This document shows, piece by piece, positions 25,046 to 32,022 of a stretch of 64,000 bases of DNA. Under the pieces are notes generated by a model, which searched no databases, was not told the origin of the DNA, and saw only the letters and a list, made by a program, of their open reading frames with translations. Within the stretch, counting starts at the first letter, position 1, and every line of letters begins with the position of its first letter. This DNA is from Streptomyces qinglanensis (GTDB lineage: Bacteria; Actinomycetota; Actinomycetes; Streptomycetales; Streptomycetaceae): positions 1 through 64,000 of the forward strand of contig NZ_FOGO01000019.1 in assembly GCF_900111245.1 (NCBI RefSeq), given 5' to 3'. The position numbers and the translations under genes were made by a program.

Positions 25046-27157
25046 CTACTTCCCGCGCTGCCGGGTCAGGCTCCCCGCCGGTCCGGACCCGTTCCCGGGG
25101 CCCTTGCCGCCTTTGCCGCCCTTGCCGCCGTCCTTCTGGGACTTCCGCGGCTGGATGACGGGACCGCGGCGCACGGAACCGGGCGCGTTCCACTGCTCCC
25201 GCCGCCTGGCCCGCTTCTTGGCCAGCTCGGAGGACTCCAGCTGGTAGGGCACCGAGGTGACCATGACGCCGGGTGTGAACAGCAGCCGGCCCTTGAGCCG
25301 CAGCGCGCTCTGGTTGTGCAGCAGGTGCTCGTACCAGTGGCCGACCACGTACTCCGGGATGAAGACGCTCACCACGTCGCGGGGCTGCTCCTGGCGCAGC
25401 CGCTTCACGTAGTCGATGACGGGGCGCGAGATCTCCCGGTAGGGCGAGTCGAGGATGGTGAGCGGGATGTCGATGCCGCTCTCCTCCCACTCCCTGCGGA
25501 GCTGCTCCGTCTCGTCCTGGTCCATGTTGACGGTGACGGCTTCGAGGGTGTCGGCGCGCAGCAGCTTGGCGTAGCGCAGGGCGCGCAGCGTGGGCTTGTG
25601 GATCTTGGATACGAGTACGAACGAGTGCACCCGCGAGGGGCGCAGCTTCGCCTCGGTGGGGTCCTCGGCGGCCAGTTCCTCGGACACTCCGTCGTAGTGC
25701 CGGCGGATGGCGGTCATCACGGCGTAGAAGAGTGCCATGCCGACCAGGGAGACCCAGGCGCCGTGCGAGAACTTCGTCACCAGCACGACCACGAGCACCA
25801 GCCCGGTGAAGAAGGCCCCGAAGGTGTTGATGGCGCGGGAGCGGTGCATGCGGTGGCGGCGCGCGGAGTCGGTCTCCGTGCCGAGCAGCCGGTTCCAGTG
25901 CCGGACCATGCCGATCTGGCTGAGGGTGAAGGAGACGAACACGCCCACGATGTAGAGCTGGATCAGGCGGGTGGAGTCGGCTCCGTAGACCACCACGAGT
26001 ATCACCGCGGCGCCCGCCAGCAGCACGATGCCGTTGGAGAAGGTGAGCCGGTCGCCGCGGGTGTGCAACTGCCGCGGCAGGTAGCGGTCCTGCGCCAGGA
26101 TGGAGCCCAGCAGCGGGAAGCCGTTGTAGGCGGTGTTGGCGGCCAGGAACAGTACCAGCGCGGTGGCCGCGGCCAGGTAGACGAAGGGGAGCGTGCCGTC
26201 GCCGAAGACCGCGGCCGCCACCTGGGAGATGACGGGGTTCTGGGTGTAGCCGGCGCCCGCCGGGTGGCCGTCGATCAGCAGGTCCTTGGCCGGGTTCTCC
26301 GCCATCCGCACCTTGGTGGCCAGCGCCAGCGCGATGATGCCGCAGAACATGGTGACCGCCAGCACGCCCATCAGGGCCAGGGTGGTCGCGGCGTTCTTCG
26401 ACTTGGGCTTGCGGAAGGCGGGCACCCCGTTGCTGATCGCCTCGACGCCGGTGAGCGCCGCGCAGCCGGAGGAGAAGGCCCGCAGCAGCAGGAAGGCCAG
26501 CGCGAACGCGCCCAGGCCGGACTGTTCGGTGTGGATCTCGTAGTCGGCGGTGGGGGCGCGCATCTCGTCGCCCAGGATGACTCCGCGCACCACCCCCCAC
26601 GCGAGGAGCCCGAAGACGCCCGCGACGAAGCAGTAGGTCGGTACGGCGAACAGCTTGCCGGACTCGCGCACGCCCCGCAGGTTCATCAGCGTCAGCAGCA
26701 CGATCACGGTCACGGCGCAGAACGTCTTGTGCTCGACGACGAACGGGATGGCCGAGCCGAGGTTCTCGACCCCGGAGGCGATCGAGACCGCCACGGTGAG
26801 CACGTAGTCGACCAGCAGTGCGCTGGCGACGGTCAGTCCCGCCCTGCGGCCCAGGTTCGTGGTCGCGACTTCATAGTCCCCGCCCCCGCTCGGATACGCG
26901 CGGACGTTCTGCCGGTAGGAGGCCACCACCGTGAACATCAGCACGACGACCGCGACCGCGATCCACGGGCTGAAGCTGTAGGCGGAGGCCCCCGCCACCG
27001 ACAGGACCAGCAGCACCTCGCCCGGCGCGTACGCCACCGAGGACAGCGGGTCGGAGGCGAAGACGGGGAGGGCGAGACGCTTGGGAAGGAGCGTCTCGGC
27101 GAGCCTGTCGCTGCGCAGCGCCCTCCCGAGGAGAAGTCGTTTCGGTACGTCGGTCAT
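25046..27157 (-). CDS. APC-superfamily potassium transporter, KimA-like
   Basis: A 703-residue membrane protein. About 12 helices (residues 30-490) carry the conserved FASDPLSSVAYAPGE start and YPSGGGDYEVA loop found in KimA/YdaO high-affinity K+ importers. A cytosolic domain of about 200 residues (HSFVLVSKIHKPTLRAL, then VSVFIPEYVVGHWYEHLLHN) and a Lys/Gly-rich tail follow. The start is ATG 27157; a GTG 9 nt upstream is in frame. It is divergent, 78 nt apart, from two TrkA-type proteins, which supports potassium as substrate. In Bacillus KimA is repressed and inhibited by c-di-AMP; no riboswitch fits in the short promoter gap here. Confidence 0.85.
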   Translation of the reverse strand: MTDVPKRLLLGRALRSDRLAETLLPKRLALPVFASDPLSSVAYAPGEVLLVLSVAGASAYSFSPWIAVAVVVLMFTVVASYRQNVRAYPSGGGDYEVATTNLGRRAGLTVASALLVDYVLTVAVSIASGVENLGSAIPFVVEHKTFCAVTVIVLLTLMNLRGVRESGKLFAVPTYCFVAGVFGLLAWGVVRGVILGDEMRAPTADYEIHTEQSGLGAFALAFLLLRAFSSGCAALTGVEAISNGVPAFRKPKSKNAATTLALMGVLAVTMFCGIIALALATKVRMAENPAKDLLIDGHPAGAGYTQNPVISQVAAAVFGDGTLPFVYLAAATALVLFLAANTAYNGFPLLGSILAQDRYLPRQLHTRGDRLTFSNGIVLLAGAAVILVVVYGADSTRLIQLYIVGVFVSFTLSQIGMVRHWNRLLGTETDSARRHRMHRSRAINTFGAFFTGLVLVVVLVTKFSHGAWVSLVGMALFYAVMTAIRRHYDGVSEELAAEDPTEAKLRPSRVHSFVLVSKIHKPTLRALRYAKLLRADTLEAVTVNMDQDETEQLRREWEESGIDIPLTILDSPYREISRPVIDYVKRLRQEQPRDVVSVFIPEYVVGHWYEHLLHNQSALRLKGRLLFTPGVMVTSVPYQLESSELAKKRARRREQWNAPGSVRRGPVIQPRKSQKDGGKGGKGGKGPGNGSGPAGSLTRQRGK

Positions 27158-27235
27158 CCTGGACACGCAGAGGATCGTATGCGGTCAGTCGTGCGATGCT
27201 GAGACGGCCCGCTGTACGGGACGAAGGGACGGGCG

Positions 27236-27895
27236 TTGCACATTGTGATCATGGGCTGCGGGCGAGTGGGAGCAGAGCTCGCGCAGACCCTGGAGCGACA
27301 GGGCCACACGGTCGCGGTCATCGACCGGGACCCCACCGCGTTCCGGCGCCTCGGCTCGGGGTTCGGCGGACGCCGGGTCACAGGGATCGGCTTCGATCAG
27401 GACACCCTGCGCGAGGCCGGTATAGAGGAGGCGGGGGCGTTCGCCGCGGTCAGCAGCGGCGACAACTCCAACATCATCGCGGCCCGGGTGGCACGTGAGA
27501 TGTTCGGCACAAAGCATGTGGCCGCGCGGATCTACGACCCGCGGCGCGCGGAGGTCTACCAGCGTCTCGGCATCCCCACGGTCGCGACGGTGCGCTGGAC
27601 CGCGGACCAGATGCTGCGCCGGCTGCTGCCGTCCGGCTCGGAGCCGCTGTGGCGGGACCCGAGCGGTGCGGTACAGCTCGCCGAGGTGCACACCTCCGCG
27701 GCGTGGGTCGGTGAGCGGGTCAGCCGGCTCCAGGAGGAGGCCGGGGTGCGCATCGCTTTCCTCACCCGGCTGGGCGAGGCCATACTGCCGACGTCCCAGA
27801 CGGTGCTGCAGGAGGGCGACCTGGTGCATGTGATGATGCGCTGCGACGAGGTCGCGAAAGTAGAGGAAGTCTTCGCCGTGGGGCCGGAATCGTGA
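27236..27895 (+). CDS. TrkA-type potassium regulatory protein 1 (RCK domains)
   Basis: A 219-residue cytosolic protein. The RCK-N Rossmann domain opens HIVIMGCGRVGAELAQTL (NAD/ATP loop GxGxxG). An RCK-C domain about 135-215 (AWVGERVSRLQEEAGVR, then VLQEGDLVHVMM) follows; RCK-C is the c-di-AMP-binding module in related proteins. It starts with TTG 27236 after GAAGGGA. It is followed by a second paralogue and is divergent from the KimA-like transporter, so it probably gates K+ uptake. Confidence 0.88.
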   Translation: MHIVIMGCGRVGAELAQTLERQGHTVAVIDRDPTAFRRLGSGFGGRRVTGIGFDQDTLREAGIEEAGAFAAVSSGDNSNIIAARVAREMFGTKHVAARIYDPRRAEVYQRLGIPTVATVRWTADQMLRRLLPSGSEPLWRDPSGAVQLAEVHTSAAWVGERVSRLQEEAGVRIAFLTRLGEAILPTSQTVLQEGDLVHVMMRCDEVAKVEEVFAVGPES

Positions 27896-27980
27896 GCGGC
27901 ACACGGGCGGCTGCCGAGCCGCGTCGGAGCAGGACGCACGCACTCCGCCGGACGGGCGGAGAAGCGAACCAGGGGAACGC

Positions 27981-28643
27981 ATGAGAGTGGCGATTGCCGG
28001 GGCGGGCGCGGTGGGCCGCTCCGTCGCGGGCGAGCTGTTGGAGAACGGGCACGAGGTCCTGCTCGTCGACAAGGCGCCGACAGCCATCTCCGTCGAGCGG
28101 GTTCCCCAGGCGGAGTGGCTGCTGGCGGACGCGTGCGAGATCACCTCGCTGGACGAGGCGGCGCTGGAGCGCTGCCATGTGGTGATCGCCGCAACGGGTG
28201 ACGACAAGGTCAACCTGGTGGTCTCGCTGTTGGCCAAGACGGAGTACGGGGTGCCCCGGGTGGTGGCCCGGGTCAACAACCCGAAGAACGAGTGGCTGTT
28301 CAACGAGTCGTGGGGAGTGGATGTCGCCGTCTCGACTCCGCGCCTGATGTCGGCTCTGGTGGAGGAGGCCGTCAGCGTCGGCGACCTGGTGCGGCTGCTG
28401 CGCTTCTCGCAGGGCGACGCGAACCTCGTGGAGCTGACGCTGCCGCCGGAGTCCACGCTGGCGGGCACCCGCGTGGGTGATGTGAGCTGGCCCGAGGACA
28501 CCGCGCTGGTGACGATCATTCGCGGCTCCCGGGTGCTGACGCCGGATCCGGACGACGTGCTGGAGGCGGGCGACGAGCTCCTCTTCGTGGCCGCCCCCGC
28601 ACGTGAGGAGCAACTCGAGGAGCTGCTCTCCACCCGCGGCTGA
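27981..28643 (+). CDS. TrkA-type potassium regulatory protein 2 (RCK domains)
   Basis: A 220-residue paralogue of the preceding gene, 85 nt downstream. The RCK-N domain has MRVAIAGAGAVGRSVAGELL and IAATGDDKVNLVVSLLAK. The RCK-C domain has LAGTRVGDVSWPEDTALV and VLEAGDELLFVA. This resembles the CeoB/CeoC pair of actinobacteria. Two different RCK subunits may form a hetero-octameric gating ring with the K+ channel or carrier. Confidence 0.9.
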   Translation: MRVAIAGAGAVGRSVAGELLENGHEVLLVDKAPTAISVERVPQAEWLLADACEITSLDEAALERCHVVIAATGDDKVNLVVSLLAKTEYGVPRVVARVNNPKNEWLFNESWGVDVAVSTPRLMSALVEEAVSVGDLVRLLRFSQGDANLVELTLPPESTLAGTRVGDVSWPEDTALVTIIRGSRVLTPDPDDVLEAGDELLFVAAPAREEQLEELLSTRG

Positions 28644-28707
28644 CGGTCCCCCGGTGCGGGGGTGACAGACCTGCGGTGACGGCGGCGGCTGGCGGCCCCC
28701 GGAGGCC

Positions 28708-28750
28708 GGTCCCGCGGGGGCCGGTCCCGCGGGGGCCGGTCCCGCGGGTG
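28708..28750. repeat. Three tandem copies of a 15-bp GC-rich unit
   Basis: GGTCCCGCGGGGGCC occurs at 28708-28722 and 28723-28737, with a slightly shortened third copy to 28750. It lies between the convergent trkA-type and DUF3048 genes. Each unit is partly self-complementary, so the array could fold as stacked hairpins and aid termination. Confidence 0.75.
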
Positions 28751-28849
28751 CAAGGCGCGCTCTCCGGGGACGGGAGCCACGGAGGGCGCGGCCGACACGG
28801 ACGCGGCGGACGGCTTCCGCCCGCCGCGGCGCGGCCGTGAGCGGCGCGG

Positions 28850-29863
28850 TCAGCTCTTCTTCACCAGCGCGACCCACACCTGGCCGCGCGCGAACGGCAG
28901 CCGGTCTCCGCCGTCCGCCCGGGTGAAGGCGGTACCGCCGCTCGCCGAGGGGCGCGACCAGTGTGCTTCGTACGCCATGCCGTCCCGCAGCACCAGCGCG
29001 TCGCCGGAGCCGACGGTCTCGGTGTACGGGGTGATGCTGCCGGAGCTGTCGTGGAAGCGGGACGGGCGGACGGTGACGTACTGGATCACGACGGTGGCGG
29101 GGGCGAGCCGCCCGCCGTCGCGGGCGCGCGCCGCGGCTCCGTCCATGGCCACCAGCCAGCGGCCGCGGTCCGCGGACCAGGTGAAGGTGAAGCGGGCCCC
29201 GGGGTAGCGGACGGTCTGCCGGTCGGTTGCGCGGCCGCCGCCGGGTGCGGAACCGAAGCGGTAGCCGATGTCCCGGGGCGCGGAGGCGCCCTCCGCGGCT
29301 TGCTGGGCGCGGCGTGCCTTGAGGTAGAGGTTGTGGGGGACGCGGCGGTCCGGGTCCCGTTCGTAGCCGCCGGGCAGCTCGCCGGGCGGCAGCAGCCGCA
29401 GCGGTGCCGCCTCCAGGGTCGGCAGGAGTTTGCTCTGCACGCCGGAGAACGCCAGCGCCGGCTCGCCGAACTGGCGCAGCAGTTCGATGTCGGATTCGCG
29501 GGCGCTGCGCACCGGGCCGACGGTGGCGGGGAGGTCGGAGGCGAAGACGGCCAGGATGCGGCTGAGACCGGCCTCGACCTGCTCGGTGTAGACGATGTCG
29601 GCGTGGTCGAGCCCGTTCTGCGGCCGGGCCGCGGCCACGTTGTCGACCTTCACGGCCAGCACCCGCTCGCCCTTGTGCGGCTCGCCGGTGAAGGGGGAGG
29701 CGTCCCCCTGGTCCTCGTCGGAGCCGCACGCGGCGAGGGTGCCCGCGCCGAGGGCCGCGGCGGTCGCCAGGGCGGCCCGCAGCACGGTCCTGCGCGCCCG
29801 GTGCGGGGCCGCTCCGTCTGCGGCGTCTGTGAGTGGCCCGGGCCGCCGGGTGGGGTCGTCCAT
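28850..29863 (-). CDS. DUF3048-domain lipoprotein
   Basis: A 337-residue exported lipoprotein. A basic N-terminus and hydrophobic run lead to the lipobox TLAAC (Cys about 46). Two DUF3048 halves follow: VKVDNVAAARPQNGLDHADI and TVGPVRSARESD in the first; SGSITPYTETVGSGDA and YEAHWSR in the second. The family (YerB-like) is widespread in Gram-positives and of unknown function. Start ATG 29863; a twin-arginine-like RARRTVLRAAL precedes the hydrophobic core. Confidence 0.88.
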   Translation of the reverse strand: MDDPTRRPGPLTDAADGAAPHRARRTVLRAALATAAALGAGTLAACGSDEDQGDASPFTGEPHKGERVLAVKVDNVAAARPQNGLDHADIVYTEQVEAGLSRILAVFASDLPATVGPVRSARESDIELLRQFGEPALAFSGVQSKLLPTLEAAPLRLLPPGELPGGYERDPDRRVPHNLYLKARRAQQAAEGASAPRDIGYRFGSAPGGGRATDRQTVRYPGARFTFTWSADRGRWLVAMDGAAARARDGGRLAPATVVIQYVTVRPSRFHDSSGSITPYTETVGSGDALVLRDGMAYEAHWSRPSASGGTAFTRADGGDRLPFARGQVWVALVKKS

Positions 29864-29998
29864 GGCGCCTCGCCTCGCCTCCGTGTCGCCGTGCGCGTCG
29901 CGGAGGATCCTTCCCCGCGACGGGGACGACGGTGCGGCGCGCGGTCCGGTTGGCCCGTTCAGCCGGAGCGCGGGGGAAGCGCGTGCGCGCCGGCGGCG

Positions 29999-30036
29999 GC
30001 GGTGCCGGCCGGCGTCAGCGGCGGTGCCGGCCGGCG
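29999..30036. repeat. 16-bp direct repeat at a stop codon
   Basis: GCGGTGCCGGCCGGCG occurs at 29999-30014 and again at 30021-30036. One copy is inside the C-terminal codons of the DUF3159 gene and the other just beyond its stop. A local duplication may have moved the gene's end. Confidence 0.5.
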
Positions 30037-30815
30037 CTGCCCGCCTCGGCCGTGGCGGCCTGCGCCGCGGCCTTCTCGGCCTTGGCCGCTTCCTCCTCGG
30101 CCTCCATCTCGGCGATGACGTTGATCGGCGGCGGGGCCTTCGCCAGGAAGATCCAGGTGAGGTAGACGGCCAGCAGGAACGGCGGGATCTTCAGGATGAC
30201 GGTGACCCAGCCGAACTGGGTGGTCTCGCCCCAGAAGTAGAGCGGGAAGAGCACGGCCGACTTGCCGAGCAGGATGAATCCCCAGGCGTAACTCGCCTTG
30301 GTGTACGCCTTCTTGCGGCCAGGGTTGCGCTTGCGCCAGGACAGGTTCTCCTTGAACACCGGTCCGAGCACCAGGCCGAGCAGGGGCACGCCCGCCATGG
30401 CGGTGACAAGGTAGGCGAGCGCCAGGCCGAGCGTGTAGAGCATGCCCGGCAGATAGAAGTCCTTGGCGTTGCCGGTCATCATCGCGAAGAGCACGCCGAA
30501 GCCGACGCCGAAGATCCCGCTGAAGGCGTGCTTGACGGTGTCCTTGCGCAGCAGCCGGAAGACGACCATCACACCGGAGAGCACCAGCGCTGTGATCGCG
30601 GCGGTGTGGATGTCCTTGTTCACCGTGTACATCGCGATGAACACCAGGCCCGGCACCGTCGTCTCGACCAGGCCCCGCACCCCGCCGAACGCCTCGAACA
30701 GCGCCGCTTCCGTGACGGCCTGCGATCCGGTCTCCTCGGGGGCCCGGGAGCCGGTCCCGCCGGTCGGCCGGTCGTCCGGCTCCTCCGCTTCGGTCCGCTT
30801 GTCGGGAAGGGTCAC
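30015..30815 (-). CDS. DUF3159 membrane protein
   Basis: A 266-residue actinobacterial membrane protein with about six helices in three pairs. LVETTVPGLVFIAMYTVNKD and VKHAFSGIFGVGFGVLFAMM are typical DUF3159 segments, and YAWGFILLGKSAVLFPLYFW comes late. An Ala/Glu-rich cytosolic tail ends the protein. Function unknown. GTG 30815 lies 3 nt after the stop of the OB-fold gene, so the two are co-translated. Confidence 0.9.
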   Translation of the reverse strand: MTLPDKRTEAEEPDDRPTGGTGSRAPEETGSQAVTEAALFEAFGGVRGLVETTVPGLVFIAMYTVNKDIHTAAITALVLSGVMVVFRLLRKDTVKHAFSGIFGVGFGVLFAMMTGNAKDFYLPGMLYTLGLALAYLVTAMAGVPLLGLVLGPVFKENLSWRKRNPGRKKAYTKASYAWGFILLGKSAVLFPLYFWGETTQFGWVTVILKIPPFLLAVYLTWIFLAKAPPPINVIAEMEAEEEAAKAEKAAAQAATAEAGSAGRHRR

Positions 30816-30818
30816 CCG

Positions 30819-31223
30819 CTACTCCTGTCCGAGGGGTCGCAGCTCGTACTTCGGGTTGAACATGACGGGACGGCCGTGGTTGACGGTGATCCGCCCCCAG
30901 GCGATCAGCTTGCGGCCCGGCTCGATCCCCGCGATGGAGCGGCGGCCCAGCCAGACGACGTCCAGCGAGGCCGACCCGTCGAACAGCTCGGCCTCCAGGG
31001 TGGGCACTCCGGCGCGTGGCCGCAGTGTCACGGTGCGCAGCGTACCGGTTACCCGCACCATCTCGCGGTCGGTGCATTCGGAGATGCGGGCACAGCCGGT
31101 GTCCTCGGCTTCCTCACGCAGCTCGGCCGAGCGCAGGTCCTCCTCCGAGGAGGAGAGCCGTTCCAGGAACCGTCGGAACCGCCCGCTTCCCGTGCCCCGC
31201 TGCTCTCGGGTGGCGCCAGTCAT
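30819..31223 (-). CDS. OB-fold nucleic-acid-binding protein
   Basis: A 134-residue soluble protein. After a charged helix (FRRFLERLSSSEEDLRSAEL) an OB-fold runs about 50-130: VRVTGTLRTVTLRP, LEAELFDGSASLDVVWLGRR and KLIAWGRITVNHGRPVMFNP. This resembles the tRNA_anti/RecG wedge fold. The partner nucleic acid is unknown. The tight junction with DUF3159 suggests a functional pair. Confidence 0.85.
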   Translation of the reverse strand: MTGATREQRGTGSGRFRRFLERLSSSEEDLRSAELREEAEDTGCARISECTDREMVRVTGTLRTVTLRPRAGVPTLEAELFDGSASLDVVWLGRRSIAGIEPGRKLIAWGRITVNHGRPVMFNPKYELRPLGQE

Positions 31224-31306
31224 AACCGCCAGGGTACCGCCGGACGGCTGCGCGTCTCCCCCGCCCGCCGGCACCGCCGCGCACCGGGACGCCGGGCTTC
31301 CCGTGC

Positions 31307-31993
31307 TCACGTCTCGAAGCGGTAGCCCATCCCGGCCTCGGTCACGAAGTGCCGGGGGTGCGAGGGGTCGGCCTCCAGCTTGCGGCGGAGCTGGGCCATG
31401 TAGACGCGCAGGTAGTTGGTCTCGGTGCCGTAGGAGGGGCCCCAGACCTCCCTGAGCAGTTGCTTCTGGCTCACCAGCCGACCGGGACTGCGGACCAGCA
31501 CCTCCAGCAGATGCCACTCGGTCGGGGTGAGCCGGACGTCGCCGCCGTCGCGGTGCACCTTCTTCGCCGCCAGGTCGACGGTGAAGGTCCGGGTCTCGAT
31601 GACCCCGGCCCCCTCCGGCATCCCGGCCGGGGGCTCCGCGCGCCGGACGGCGGCGCGCAGCCGGGCCAGCAGCTCGTCCATGCCGAACGGCTTGGTGACG
31701 TAGTCGTCGGCGCCCGCGTCCAGCGCCTCCACCTTCTCGTCGGAGGTCTGCCGGGCGGAGAGCACCAGGATCGGCACCCGGGTCCAGCCGCGGATGCCGT
31801 GGATGACGTCCACACCGTCCATGTCGGGCAGGCCCAGGTCCAGGACGACGGCGTCGGGATGCCGGTCGGCCGCCAGGCGCAGTGCGGTCGCGCCGTCGTG
31901 CGCGGCGTCCACCTCGTACTTGCGCGCCTTGAGGTTGATCACGAGGGCACGGACGATCTGGGGTTCGTCGTCGACCACGAGCACCCGGTGCAT
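31307..31993 (-). CDS. kdpE: KdpE response regulator
   Basis: A 228-residue OmpR-family regulator. The receiver has VVDDEPQIVRAL, the phospho-acceptor in AVVLDLGLPDMDG and a KPFGMDELLAR switch segment. The winged-helix DNA-binding domain has LTPTEWHLLEVLVRSPGRLV and ends YRFET. It lies 29 nt after kdpD. KdpE normally activates kdpFABC in K+ limitation; no such genes are in the window, so targets are elsewhere or include the nearby KimA-like gene. Confidence 0.93.
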   Translation of the reverse strand: MHRVLVVDDEPQIVRALVINLKARKYEVDAAHDGATALRLAADRHPDAVVLDLGLPDMDGVDVIHGIRGWTRVPILVLSARQTSDEKVEALDAGADDYVTKPFGMDELLARLRAAVRRAEPPAGMPEGAGVIETRTFTVDLAAKKVHRDGGDVRLTPTEWHLLEVLVRSPGRLVSQKQLLREVWGPSYGTETNYLRVYMAQLRRKLEADPSHPRHFVTEAGMGYRFET

Positions 31994-32022
31994 TCTTGTT
32001 CCTCTCGGTTCCGTTGTGCCGC

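Noticed and set aside
24995..27202. 735-codon plus-strand frame
   Set aside because: Antisense shadow of the KimA-like transporter; composition is Gly/Gln/His/Arg/Asp-rich with no domain.
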